A stretch of DNA of 61,617 nucleotides, taken from Phycisphaerales bacterium (lineage in GTDB: Bacteria > Planctomycetota > Phycisphaerae > Phycisphaerales > UBA1924). The notes beneath the pieces are model-generated. The model did not search any database and had not been told where the DNA came from. It saw only the letters and a list, made by a program, of their open reading frames with translations. The stretch lies in the NCBI GenBank assembly GCA_022072615.1, contig JAJVHS010000063.1, forward strand, positions 1-61,617, written 5' to 3'. Shown in pieces: positions 41,605 to 50,666 of this stretch (position 1 is its first letter; the number at the start of each line of letters is the position of its first letter). The position numbers and the translations under genes were made by a program.

Positions 41605-44600
41605 TCAGCAGCCCGATTCGAACGCGATCACGAACGCGGTGAAGTCGTCGGTGTCGACGAAGCCCGTGCCGTCGAAGTCGGCGTCGTCGGTGCCGGCCTC
41701 GAACGCGGTGACGAAGGCGGTGAAGTCGTCGGTGTCGACGAAGCCCGTCCCGTCAAAGTCGGCGCCGCAGAACGCCGTGAGCACCACCGTCTTGCCGACG
41801 TACGCCACGCCCCAGCGCGGACCCGTGACCGGCTGGATGATCTGGTCGAAGACGCCGTTCAGGGCGCCCGTGGACGTCACGACGGTGACCTGATCACCCG
41901 GGTCGGCCACGTAGCCGTTGAGGTTCGCCAGCCGGATCGACCCGGCGAGCGAGGTGGTCCCCGTGACGATGAGCTTGTCGAACTCGCCCGCGTTCTTGCC
42001 GCCGACCTCGATGAACAGCTCGCCGCCGGTCTGCTGGGTGTAGTTGCCCTCGATCGTCAGCGTCCCGGGCGAGTTTCCGGGCGACACCGACCCGCCGGAG
42101 TTGATGACGTTGGAATCGACCAGGCCGCCGCCGCCCAGCGACCCGCCCTGGAGCAGGTAGTTGTTGCTGTCGACCTCGATCTCGCCGTTGGCGATGGCCG
42201 TGCCGCCAGTCTGGACGAAATCGCCCGACGTGCGGTCGAGCTTGCGTCCGGCATCGACGATGACCTGGCCGGAGGTCGTGAAGGGCCCGTCGTTGATGCT
42301 CAGCACCCCCGTGCCGGAGACTCGAAGCAGCCCCTGGTTGGTGAACCCGCCGGTGTTGGAGGGGTTGATGTTCATGCCGCCCGAGACGTTGGACTCGATC
42401 TTGCCGCCGGGCCCGTTGACGATGACGAGCTGGTTGTTGCCGAACTGGCCGCAGCCGCTGATGGTGTTGCCTTCATTGGTCAGGACGAGGGCGGCGCTCA
42501 CGCCGTAGATGTAGTTGCCGCCGTGGTTGCTCAGAATGACCGAGCCGTTGCCGGTCAGCGTCACGTTGGACTCGAGCAGGAACGTCGTGCCGTAGTAGGA
42601 CGACTGCATGAAGAGCGAGCCGGTGTTGTTGTACGTGCCGTTGAAGCGCATGACGTGGCCGTCGGGCATGTAGACGGGCGCGCTGGAGCTGACGTTGGTC
42701 AGCACGGTGTTGGTGCCGCCGGTCTGGGAGAAGTAGCCGTTGCCGGTGGCGGTGAGCTGGCCGCCGGTGATGCCCGCCGTCCTGAAGAAGACGATGCCGT
42801 CGTTGGCGGCGTGAATGACGCCGCCGGAGTTGTCAAAGCCGTACCCGTCGAGGTACAGGCGCCCGCCGGCGGCGGCTTCCATCACGCTGTTGTTGTCAAG
42901 GCCCAGCGAATCGTTGGGATTCAGCACCAGCCCCGAACTGCCGGCCGCGCTGATGGTCGCGTTGTTGACGATTCCCAGCGAGTTGTTGCCGAACTGGCCG
43001 GACCCGGTGATCAGGTTGTCCTGGTTGATGAGCTTGTATGTGTTGGAGGCGTCATAGACATAGTTGCTTCCGTGGTTGGAGAGGCTGATCGTCCCGCCGC
43101 CGGTGAGCGTCAGGTCGCCGCCCTCCACCAGGAACGTCGTCCCGTAGTACGAGGACTGCATCGTGAGCACGTCGGTGTTGATGAACGTGTTCCTGAAGCG
43201 CATGTTGTAGCCGTCGGGCATGTAAACCGGGGCGTGCGACGTCACGTTGGTGAGCACCGGGCTGTTGCCGCCGGTCTGCGTGAAGTACCCGCTGCCGGCC
43301 GCGGTGAACTCGCCGCCGGTGATGCCGGCGCTGCGGAGGAACACGATGCCGCCGTCGGCGGCGTGGATCGTGCCGTCGTTATTGTCGAATCCCAGCCCGT
43401 CGAGGTAGAGCCTGCCGCCGTTGGCCGCCTCGAGCAGCGCGTTGTTGTCAAAGCCGCCGGCATCGAACGGGTTGAGCACCAGGCCGGAAGAGCCCGTGGC
43501 TTGGATGGTCGCGTTGTTCACGACGGACATCTGGTTGTTGCCGAACTGGCCCGACCCGGTGATGAGGTTGTCCTGGTTGGTGAAGACCAGGTTGCCGGTG
43601 GTGCCGTAAACGTAGTTCCCGCCGTGGTTCGAGAGGCTGAGCGTGCCGCCGCCGGTGAGGACGAAGTTGCCGTTGTTGATCAGGAACGTTGTGCCGTAGT
43701 ACGACGACTGCATCGTGATGGTGGCGTGGTTGGCGAAGGAGTTGCGGAAGTACGTGGTGTAACCGTCGGGGATGTAGTACGGGGCGTGCGACGTGACGTC
43801 GGTCAGAATCGTGCTGTTGCCGCCGGTGTGCGTGAAGTAACCGTTCCCCGACGCGGTGAACTCGCCGCCGGTGATCGACGCGGTGCGCATGTACACGATG
43901 CCGTCCTGGTCGGCGTGGATCGTGCCATCGAGGTTGTTGAAGTTGGAGCCGTCGAGATAGAGGCGGCCGCCGGCGATGGCCTTCATCACGCCCTCGTTGC
44001 GGCACCCCAGCGAGTCGCTGGGGTTGATCACCAGGCCCGACGATCCGGAAGCCTCGATGAAACCGCCGGGCAGGTTCCAGATGCCCGCCGAGTTGTTGCC
44101 CAGGGCGCCCGAACCGCGGATCGTGCAGTCGACGTTGTGGAGCGAATTGGTGTGTGCGGGCGCGCTCTGGATGACGTTTCCGCCGTGGTTGGACAGGGAG
44201 AGCAGGCCGCCGCCGGAGAACTGGGAGTTCTCGCCGAGGTTGAGGGTGCTGCCGTAGTAGCTGCTGTGCATGGACAGCGTGCCCGTGAGCGTGAAGTACT
44301 CGCCCAGGTCCGCCGCGTTTCCGTCAAGGATACGGACATTGCCGGTGATGATCGTCGGGTAGGCGCTCTCCAGGCTCCGGAGGTACGAGCCGGCGAGGTC
44401 GATCACGCCGCTGTCCGAAGTCGCCAGCACGTTGCCCTCGACCAGGGCCCCGGAATTGATCACGACGCGCGAGGCGCTCTCGGCGGAGATCGTGCCCGTC
44501 CCGGGGTTGTTCGTGTTGTACGTGCCGCCCTGCAGCCAAAGCGTGCCGCCGCCGGTCGCTTTCATCACGCCGTTGTTGCTCATCGGATCGCCGGCGGGGT

Positions 44601-45477
44601 CGATGACCAGCGACCCGCCCGGGTGGCTGGCCGCGATGACCGCGCCCAGGCCGTTGAACAGGTTGGTCGTGTTGGTTCCCAGGTTTCCAGACCCTTGGAC
44701 CGTGTTGTAGTTGGAGAACAACCAGTCGGGCTGGGCGGCCGGCGCGGCGATCGTGTTGCCGCCGTGGTTGGAGAGCGTGAAGACCGCGTCGTTGAGCACG
44801 TCGCCGTACAGGTGTGTGCCGGCCCCGTAGTACGAGCTCGTCATATTGATCCGGCCATCGCCGCTGATCGTGTGCCCGTCGTGATCGAACACGAGGGTGG
44901 TGCCGTCCTGGACGTGGATCGAGTTGTCGCCCGGCGTTCCCAGGTAGGTCGTGGACGTGCGGATCCAGCCGGTGCCGTTGAGCTGCACCAGCCCGCCGTC
45001 GTTGACCTCGAGTTCGCCGCCCTCGAGCGCGCCGTTGTTCAGGTAGATCCGGGCGTTGGGCTCGGAGACCGAGATCTTGCGGTCGCACTTGAGCGTGGCG
45101 CCGTTCTGAACGTAGTAGTTGCCCTGGCGGATGTGGCAGAACGACATCGGATCCACCGCGGCGACGTACATCCACCGGTTGCCGCTGAGATTGACCGTGG
45201 CGTTGGGCGAATCCACCGTCAGCGCCTCGATTGGCACGTCGAAATCGACGGTGACCGTGTAGTTCGCGCCGGTCTTGTTGATCAGGGCGACGTCGGCGAG
45301 CGAGTTGGGAACGTTCGAGTCGCTCCACATCGCCGGGTTGCTCCAGACCCCGCTGCTCGCAAACAGCCACGAGATGATGTCGGCCCGGGCCGGGGCGCAG
45401 AGCCCGGCGCAGCCCGCCAGAAGGGCGGCGGCGCGCAGCGGAAGCGAGGAAATCCGGTGGTGATGCAACGTCTTCAT
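41605..45477 (-). CDS. Giant secreted beta-helical repeat protein with C-terminal EF-hand-like tag
   Basis: 1290 aa. Signal peptide 'LRAAALLAGCAGLCAPARA'. A 'GVWSNPAMWSDSNVPN' opening is typical of autotransporter-like passenger proteins. The body has five modules of about 183-190 aa, each with 'SSYYG', 'LSNHGGN', 'GSG..GNN', 'NP.D..G..N', 'GGRLYLDG', and (in the later modules) 'GIV..R.A.ITGG'. A T1SS/PEP-like 'GGSVSPGNSPGTLTIEGNY' stretch follows. The end is a tandem pair of 'ADFDGTGFVDTDDFTAFV' units closing in 'ESGC'. No beta-barrel translocator domain is present, so it is not a classical type V autotransporter. Probably a cell-surface or matrix fibre. GGAGG SD. Confidence 0.8.
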   Translation of the reverse strand: MKTLHHHRISSLPLRAAALLAGCAGLCAPARADIISWLFASSGVWSNPAMWSDSNVPNSLADVALINKTGANYTVTVDFDVPIEALTVDSPNATVNLSGNRWMYVAAVDPMSFCHIRQGNYYVQNGATLKCDRKISVSEPNARIYLNNGALEGGELEVNDGGLVQLNGTGWIRTSTTYLGTPGDNSIHVQDGTTLVFDHDGHTISGDGRINMTSSYYGAGTHLYGDVLNDAVFTLSNHGGNTIAAPAAQPDWLFSNYNTVQGSGNLGTNTTNLFNGLGAVIAASHPGGSLVIDPAGDPMSNNGVMKATGGGTLWLQGGTYNTNNPGTGTISAESASRVVINSGALVEGNVLATSDSGVIDLAGSYLRSLESAYPTIITGNVRILDGNAADLGEYFTLTGTLSMHSSYYGSTLNLGENSQFSGGGLLSLSNHGGNVIQSAPAHTNSLHNVDCTIRGSGALGNNSAGIWNLPGGFIEASGSSGLVINPSDSLGCRNEGVMKAIAGGRLYLDGSNFNNLDGTIHADQDGIVYMRTASITGGEFTASGNGYFTHTGGNSTILTDVTSHAPYYIPDGYTTYFRNSFANHATITMQSSYYGTTFLINNGNFVLTGGGTLSLSNHGGNYVYGTTGNLVFTNQDNLITGSGQFGNNQMSVVNNATIQATGSSGLVLNPFDAGGFDNNALLEAANGGRLYLDGLGFDNNDGTIHAADGGIVFLRSAGITGGEFTAAGSGYFTQTGGNSPVLTNVTSHAPVYMPDGYNMRFRNTFINTDVLTMQSSYYGTTFLVEGGDLTLTGGGTISLSNHGSNYVYDASNTYKLINQDNLITGSGQFGNNSLGIVNNATISAAGSSGLVLNPNDSLGLDNNSVMEAAAGGRLYLDGYGFDNSGGVIHAANDGIVFFRTAGITGGQLTATGNGYFSQTGGTNTVLTNVSSSAPVYMPDGHVMRFNGTYNNTGSLFMQSSYYGTTFLLESNVTLTGNGSVILSNHGGNYIYGVSAALVLTNEGNTISGCGQFGNNQLVIVNGPGGKIESNVSGGMNINPSNTGGFTNQGLLRVSGTGVLSINDGPFTTSGQVIVDAGRKLDRTSGDFVQTGGTAIANGEIEVDSNNYLLQGGSLGGGGLVDSNVINSGGSVSPGNSPGTLTIEGNYTQQTGGELFIEVGGKNAGEFDKLIVTGTTSLAGSIRLANLNGYVADPGDQVTVVTSTGALNGVFDQIIQPVTGPRWGVAYVGKTVVLTAFCGADFDGTGFVDTDDFTAFVTAFEAGTDDADFDGTGFVDTDDFTAFVIAFESGC
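41638..41748 (-). repeat. 81-bp-spaced duplication encoding the C-terminal EF-hand-like tag
   Basis: A 30-bp stretch is identical at 41638-41667 and 41719-41748, offset 81 bp (27 codons). It encodes the paired 'DTDDFTAFV' units. Confidence 0.8.
42590..44850 (-). repeat. Five internal modules of about 550-575 bp in the giant repeat gene
   Basis: The codons for SSYYG recur near 42593, 43144, 43693, 44253 and 44829. The three modules nearest the 3' end are the most alike at nucleotide level, which suggests recent duplication or conversion. Confidence 0.8.
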
Positions 45478-45594
45478 TTCAGCCTCCGTTGACCTGTAAG
45501 GGCCCGCCCCGGCCGTGCGCGCGTGGCATCTGCCCTCCACAAGCATGGGGAACGAAGCGACAACCGGACACGTGCGCAGCCACAATTCCGGTGG

Positions 45595-46167
45595 TTATCG
45601 GCCTTTGTTCAGGAGAGTGAATGTCTTGCGGAGCCGGTCCAGGGCCCGGGTCCGGGCCTTTTCGGCGGCGTCCAGCGACAGGCCCAGCCGGGCCGCGATC
45701 TCCTGGGCCGTGGCGCCCTCCGACAGCCACACCACGATCTCGCGGTCCCTGGGCAGCAGCATCGCCATCGATTTGGTCACGAGGACGAGCTGCTCGCGCC
45801 GGAAGGCGAATGTCGCAGGCCCGGTGCGGGTGTCGGCGAGCTCGGGCCGATCCAGGGGCTGGCCGCCCTCGCCGGTGATGGTGAGCCGAAAAATCCTGCC
45901 GGGGTTTCGCTTGTGCGCGAGCCAGTACTCACGCCGGCCCGATAGGAAGCGCCGAGCCAGAAGGGCGATCCACGCGTGAAAGGCCTCGGGACCGTTCCAT
46001 TGAAAGCCCGGCGCCGCTCGGATCGCCTCCTGCGCGACTCCCTGCATGAGATCGTCGAACGACTCGAAGCGAAGCAGGACCACGCCCGCCTCGCGCCGCA
46101 CGATGGCTTCAACCGCGGTGCGGTGGTCGGCCAGGAGCGAGGGCATGTCGCGCGGCCGGTCGGTCAT
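45595..46167 (-). CDS. ECF-type sigma-70 factor
   Basis: 190 aa. Region 2: 'LRFESFDDLMQGVAQEAIRA', 'WIALLARRFLSGRREYW'. Region 4: 'MAMLLPRDREIVVWLSEGA' with the HTH 'TAQEIAARLGLSLDAAEKAR' and 'LDRLRKTF'. The start ATG overlaps the stop of the upstream kinase gene by ATGA, so both are made together. It probably receives the kinase signal and directs RNA polymerase to a small regulon; the strongly expressed repeat-protein gene just downstream is a plausible target (inference). Confidence 0.85.
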   Translation of the reverse strand: MTDRPRDMPSLLADHRTAVEAIVRREAGVVLLRFESFDDLMQGVAQEAIRAAPGFQWNGPEAFHAWIALLARRFLSGRREYWLAHKRNPGRIFRLTITGEGGQPLDRPELADTRTGPATFAFRREQLVLVTKSMAMLLPRDREIVVWLSEGATAQEIAARLGLSLDAAEKARTRALDRLRKTFTLLNKGR

Positions 46168-49100
46168 GGGTTGGTCGTGCCGTTCTCGACGAGCCTGAAC
46201 CCGATGAAACCGGCGTTGCGCTCGGGCAGCATGCCGTTGCCGCCGTAGATCCCGAACTGGGTATGGTCGCCGGTCGCCCACGAGCCCCCCGCGTGGCGGT
46301 AGTGGGGGTTGTGCTCCTGCCAGCGGCTCAGGGTCCACTCGGAGATGCTGCCCGCGGTGTCGAACACGCCGGCGGCGGTCTCGTCGATGGGGAAGCTCAT
46401 CACGGGCTCAGGCCACGGCTTCGGGCGAGAGAAGCACGACGAGGTCCACTTGGAGCTGAAGAAGTCGCCGAAGGTGTAGAGCACGCCGGAGATCGTCCGC
46501 GCGGCCACCCGCCACTGGTCGAACGTGGGCAGGTCGAACGTCACGGGCCGGCCGGTGGCGCTCTGGCGGCGGGAGCGCCAATGCGCGTAGGCCCGGGCGT
46601 CGTGCCACGACACGTGCAGCGCCGGCCAATCCCACTGCCAGCCCTCGGGGAGGAGGAAGCGGCCCTGCGCGTCTCGCTGCCCGAGCGCCTCTTCGCCGTT
46701 GTAGGGGTAATACCGGCGCTCGCTGGAGGAATCGACCTCCGCAAGCGTCTCGGGGTCGTTCAGGAACTCGAAGTACTCGCCCAGCGTGACCTCGCGCTCC
46801 ATGATCGAGAACGTCGGAACTCGATCGTCGACGATCCGGACGAACCCGTCGAGCGTCGTGTCCGCGGGGACGAGCGTGATGGCCTGCTCGTGCCTGCCGC
46901 CGCGTCCAAGGTTGAACACGGCCCGCTGGGGCTCGTACCCCGGCGCGGTGACCAGGGCGACATAGCCGCCCGGCTCAACGGCGCACCCCCCGGGCGGGCA
47001 TTCCCACAGCGAGTGCGGCCCCGGCAGCGCCGGCGCGGCGGTCGCGCGCACGACCAGGCCCGGCGGGAGCACGGTCTCGACGACCGATCCGCGCTTCCAC
47101 ACCGTGGCGTTGACTCCGCCCAGCTCTGCGAGAGCCCGGGCATCTCCGACTCGCACGCCGGCGGCCTGCAGCGACGCCGCGTGGACCACGAGCGGACCAG
47201 CGGAAGTCGTGAACTCGTACCGGTGGCCTTCCGCGCCGGTCGCCGGGCGGCTGTCGCGCTCCCGGGTCCAGTACGGGTCGTTCACCGCTTCACCGTCGAT
47301 CGACACCAGCCGGTCGCCGCGGGAAAGCCCCGCGCCAACTTCGAGCACGAACATCGAATCACGCACGGGCTGCGAGCACAGATCGAGGATGTGATCTGCC
47401 GGTTCCAGATCTCCGGCGCCGCGGACCACTCGCAGGCCCCACGCCCCGACGGGAACCGAGTCGGGCCAGCCGTTGACAGGCACGAGCACGAGGCGCCGAT
47501 CCCCGGCGGCGTGAAGATCCGACTCAAACTCCCTGCGGAACAGGTCGATCCGGGCGCCGGGCACGTCCGAGTGCAGCGCGAGCATCGTGCGTCCCCGAAG
47601 CGCGTTGAGCAGTGCTCCCTCGGGGTCGTGCTGCAGGACCAGATCGCGGTACATGGGAGCGTCGATCGGGTTGGAGGTCTCCGCTTCGAGGTACCGCTGC
47701 AGGTACGCTCGCGCGCGGAGTTCTTCCGCCTGCCGGGGCGGGGCACCCGCGCGCTCCGCCTGCGTCGCCAGCGCGAGCACCCGGTAGAACATGGCTTCCC
47801 GCTGCCGTCGGGCCAGGCGCACGTTCGCGTCCGCAGCCTTGAGCGCTGCATCCTCCGCCGGGGTGAGATACTGGCCCCCGCGAGCGGCCAGCAGCCGACC
47901 TTGGTCGGCTTCCTGCTGGTGCAGCCGTTCGCGGCTGGCGACGTACTCGTCCAGCAGCGAGGACGCCTCCGCCGCGAGCGAATCGGCGTGCTCGCGCTGC
48001 CGGTTCCGGCGCGAGAGTCCTTCCGCCGCCACCAGCGATCCGCCGAGCAGCAGCGCGGCGCACGCGGTCGCGATCGCCGCGGCGGCCGGGCGGTTCCGCC
48101 GGGACCACCGGGCGACCCGCTCAACAGGCCCGTGCGGCCGGGCGTGAATCGGCCGCAGCTCGAGGATCGCCCGCAGGTCGTCGGCAAGCTCTCCCGCCGA
48201 CCGGTAGCGCCGCTGCGGATCCTTGTCGATGGCCCGGGTGATCACCGTGTCGACATCTTTCGGAACCGTGCGCCCGCAGCGGCGGGGCGGCTCGGGCTCG
48301 ACCATGAGAATCGCGTGGAGCACCTGCTCGAGGGATCCCTGTGCAAACGGCATGCGCCCGGTCACGCACTCGTACAGCACCAGGCCGGCGGAATACACGT
48401 CGGTCCGTGCGTCAACCTGTCCGCCCGACGCAGCCACCTGCTCGGGCGCCGCGTAGAACGGCGAGCCGATGAAGGTCTCCGTCAGCGTGGGGGCCGCGGA
48501 GGACAGATCCCTCGCGATCCCGAAATCAAGGAGCAGCGCATCGTCGCTGGGCGTGATGCGGATGTTGGATGGCTTGACGTCGCGGTGGATGATGCCCTGG
48601 TCGTGCGCGGCCTGCAACGCCCGGGCGATCTGCTCGCACCACCGGACCGCCGTGGGGATCGGGATCGGGACGCCTTCCTTCGCCGCCTGTTCGAGGATCT
48701 CGTCCAGGCCGCGGCCCTGGACGTACTCCATCGCGATGTAGCGAGTCCCGCGGTGCTCGCCGACCGCGATCACCGACACGATGTTGGGATGGTTCAGCCG
48801 CGCCGCCGCGAGCGCCTCGCGCTCGAATCGCGTCGATGCCGCCTTCGACGCCGCGATCTCCGGCCGCAGCAGCTTGAGCGCCACGCGCCGCTTCAGCGAG
48901 ACCTGCTCGGCGAGGAAGACCACGCCCATCCCGCCCTCGCCGAGCCGGGTGAGCAGCCTGAAGTCGCCGAGCACGTCCTTGGCGGCGTGCTGGGGCGCCT
49001 GGCCCGCGGCCGTCTCGGGCGCGCCGGGCGTCGCGCGGGCGTACTCGTTGTACACCGCCTCGAGCACTTCCCTCAGCGCGGTGTCATCGACGCCGCGGTC

Positions 49101-49187
49101 GCGCATGAACTGGTCCGGGGGCACCACTCGACCCGCCATCGCGGCATCGAGATACTCGTCGTAGAAGTGCTCGACGGAATGGTCCAC
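46164..49187 (-). CDS. Ser/Thr kinase-TM-FGE-sulfatase (SUMF1-like) domain fusion
   Basis: About 1007 aa. Kinase domain about residues 75-340: 'TRLGEGGMGVVFLAEQ', 'RVALKLL', 'IIHRDVKPSNIRIT', 'LLLDFGIARDLS', 'FYAAPEQVA'. One TM about 378-400 ('AAIATACAALLLGGSLVAAE') and a long Arg/Glu/Ala coiled coil come next. A PDZ-like stretch ('AGLSRGDRLVSIDGEAVNDP') precedes the C-terminal SUMF1/formylglycine-generating-enzyme-like domain ('EVTLGEYFEFLNDPETL', 'WPALHVSWHDARAYAHWR', 'NAGFIGFRLVEN'). The GTG at 49187 is the likely start; an ATG at 49259 has no SD. It is coupled to the ECF gene. Confidence 0.85.
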   Translation of the reverse strand: MDHSVEHFYDEYLDAAMAGRVVPPDQFMRDRGVDDTALREVLEAVYNEYARATPGAPETAAGQAPQHAAKDVLGDFRLLTRLGEGGMGVVFLAEQVSLKRRVALKLLRPEIAASKAASTRFEREALAAARLNHPNIVSVIAVGEHRGTRYIAMEYVQGRGLDEILEQAAKEGVPIPIPTAVRWCEQIARALQAAHDQGIIHRDVKPSNIRITPSDDALLLDFGIARDLSSAAPTLTETFIGSPFYAAPEQVAASGGQVDARTDVYSAGLVLYECVTGRMPFAQGSLEQVLHAILMVEPEPPRRCGRTVPKDVDTVITRAIDKDPQRRYRSAGELADDLRAILELRPIHARPHGPVERVARWSRRNRPAAAAIATACAALLLGGSLVAAEGLSRRNRQREHADSLAAEASSLLDEYVASRERLHQQEADQGRLLAARGGQYLTPAEDAALKAADANVRLARRQREAMFYRVLALATQAERAGAPPRQAEELRARAYLQRYLEAETSNPIDAPMYRDLVLQHDPEGALLNALRGRTMLALHSDVPGARIDLFRREFESDLHAAGDRRLVLVPVNGWPDSVPVGAWGLRVVRGAGDLEPADHILDLCSQPVRDSMFVLEVGAGLSRGDRLVSIDGEAVNDPYWTRERDSRPATGAEGHRYEFTTSAGPLVVHAASLQAAGVRVGDARALAELGGVNATVWKRGSVVETVLPPGLVVRATAAPALPGPHSLWECPPGGCAVEPGGYVALVTAPGYEPQRAVFNLGRGGRHEQAITLVPADTTLDGFVRIVDDRVPTFSIMEREVTLGEYFEFLNDPETLAEVDSSSERRYYPYNGEEALGQRDAQGRFLLPEGWQWDWPALHVSWHDARAYAHWRSRRQSATGRPVTFDLPTFDQWRVAARTISGVLYTFGDFFSSKWTSSCFSRPKPWPEPVMSFPIDETAAGVFDTAGSISEWTLSRWQEHNPHYRHAGGSWATGDHTQFGIYGGNGMLPERNAGFIGFRLVENGTTNP

Positions 49188-49290
49188 GCGCGTCCAGCCC
49201 CCTGACGCCGGCCGTGACACGGCGGTCCATACCCCGGCGGCGTGCACAGCATACCGCACGGTGGTCGGTCAACCCAGGCACGAAGCGCGA

Positions 49291-50175
49291 TCAGCCGCCG
49301 GAAGCTCGGCCCGCGGCCGCGGCACCCGCGGACATATGGCGGTGCATGCCCGGGGCGGCGGAGATCAGGGTCCGGGAATACTCATGCCGCGGCGACCCGA
49401 GCACCTCCGACCGCGGTCCCGATTCGACGACCTTCCCCGCCTGCATCACCGCCACACGGTCGCAGAAATGGTGCACGACGGCGATGTCGTGGCTGATGAA
49501 CAGGTAGCTGAGCCGCTTCTCCGCCTGCAGCTCCTTGAGCAGGTTGAGAATCTGCGCCTGCACCGACACGTCCAGGGCGCTTGTCGGTTCATCGCAGATG
49601 ATGAGATCGGGCTCGAGCGCAACCGCCCGTGCGATCGCGATCCGTTGCTTTTGCCCGCCCGAGAATTCGTGCGGGTAACGATCGGCCGCGGTCCGCGGGA
49701 GCCCGCAGCGGTCCATCAGCATCGCGGCACGCGCCGCGATCTCGGCGGGGCTGCCCGCGCGGTGAACCCGCAGCGGCTCGGCGATGATGGACCCGACGCG
49801 CATGCGCGGATTCAGCGACCCCCCCGGATCCTGGAAGATGATCTGCGCCCGCCGCCGCCACGGCCGCAGCGCCCGGGCCGGCAGCCCGGCGATGTCGCGG
49901 CCGTCGAACCTCACCGATCCGGACATGATCGCGTTCGGCGGCAGAAGGCCGAGCACCGCTCGACCGATCGTCGACTTGCCGCAGCCAGACTCCCCGACAA
50001 GCCCCAGCGACTCGCCCTTCTCCAACCGGAATGAAACTCCATCAACGGCGGTGAGGGCCGGTCCGCGACCGAGCAATCCCGACCTGCCGGGGAAAACCAC
50101 GCGCAGGTCGGCGACCGCCAGCAGCGGCTCGTTCCCGGCGGTGCGGGTTGGTTCATCCATCGCCGATCGTGACAT
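49291..50175 (-). CDS. Oligopeptide/dipeptide-type ABC transporter ATP-binding protein (OppF-like)
   Basis: 294 aa cytoplasmic ATPase. Walker A 'GLVGESGCGKSTIGRAVLG', Q-loop 'QIIFQDPGGSLNPRMRVGS', signature 'FSGGQKQRIAIARAVAL', Walker B 'LIICDEPTSALDVSVQAQIL', switch 'LFISHDIAVVHHFCD'. The C-terminal oligopeptide extension is shortened, with a Gly/Ala-rich end. The permease and binding-protein genes are not adjacent, so this is an orphan subunit here. The ATG at 50175 is supported by a TACATT box 8 nt upstream; ATG 50160 is an alternative. Confidence 0.88.
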   Translation of the reverse strand: MSRSAMDEPTRTAGNEPLLAVADLRVVFPGRSGLLGRGPALTAVDGVSFRLEKGESLGLVGESGCGKSTIGRAVLGLLPPNAIMSGSVRFDGRDIAGLPARALRPWRRRAQIIFQDPGGSLNPRMRVGSIIAEPLRVHRAGSPAEIAARAAMLMDRCGLPRTAADRYPHEFSGGQKQRIAIARAVALEPDLIICDEPTSALDVSVQAQILNLLKELQAEKRLSYLFISHDIAVVHHFCDRVAVMQAGKVVESGPRSEVLGSPRHEYSRTLISAAPGMHRHMSAGAAAAGRASGG

Positions 50176-50183
50176 CGCGGCAC

Positions 50184-50189
50184 AATGTA
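50184..50189 (-). promoter_or_regulatory. -10-like box, leaderless start candidate (Opp-type ATPase)
   Basis: TACATT on the minus strand, 8 nt before the ATG at 50175, with no SD. Confidence 0.35.
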
Positions 50190-50497
50190 GCCGGATCTGC
50201 GAGCCGGCCTTGGCTGGCCGCTTTTGGGGTGGCATCGGCGCGGTGAGTCGGCGGACTTATCTGGACGTCCGCCGCCATGCATCAGGCAATCCGCCGACGC
50301 CGGACGCCGCCCGCAGCCCCGGGGGGAGGCATCGGCCGGCCCCGACCTGCCTTCAAGGGGCGGGTGACGGTCCGGGGTGTTGATTGCCGATGAGATCGGG
50401 CTACCCTTTCTCCCCTGACGAACGGGACGGCCTTTGGTCCGGTTCGAGCAGGCCCGGTTCGGGCGAGGGCGGCAGCCTTCCCCGTCGACCGTGGTGC

Positions 50498-50570
50498 GGG
50501 CAGATAGCTCAATTGGTAGAGCATGGCATTGAAAATGCCAGGGTTCCCGGTTCAAGTCCGGGTCTGCCCA
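50498..50570 (+). tRNA. tRNA-Phe (anticodon GAA)
   Basis: A 73-nt cloverleaf. Acceptor GGGCAGA pairs with TCTGCCC. The anticodon stem TGGCA/TGCCA encloses loop TTGAAAA with GAA at 50531-50533. T-arm CCCGG/CCGGG encloses TTCAAGT. The discriminator is A50570 and no CCA is encoded. An intrinsic terminator follows. Confidence 0.97.
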
Positions 50571-50573
50571 CTG

Positions 50574-50614
50574 AAGCGGGTTGCGCCGAGCGGCGCGACC
50601 CGCTTTGTTTTTTT
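50574..50614 (+). terminator. Intrinsic terminator of tRNA-Phe
   Basis: A 14-bp stem with one G-T pair (50574-50587 with 50592-50605), loop GAGC, then TG and seven T's (50608-50614). Confidence 0.9.
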
Positions 50615-50666
50615 GTCGCGATCTTCCCGCCGCTGTCGCCGCAGGCCCTTCAGGCCGTGATCCGGC

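Noticed and set aside
41521..45492. A 1323-codon open frame on the plus strand, antisense to the giant repeat gene
   Set aside because: It lacks a signal, recognisable domain or SD, is Arg/Val/Asp-rich, and is explained by high GC and the internal repeats of the minus-strand gene, which has clear protein features.
46263..49205. A 980-codon open frame on the plus strand
   Set aside because: Antisense shadow of the kinase-FGE gene, Arg/Pro-rich without motifs.
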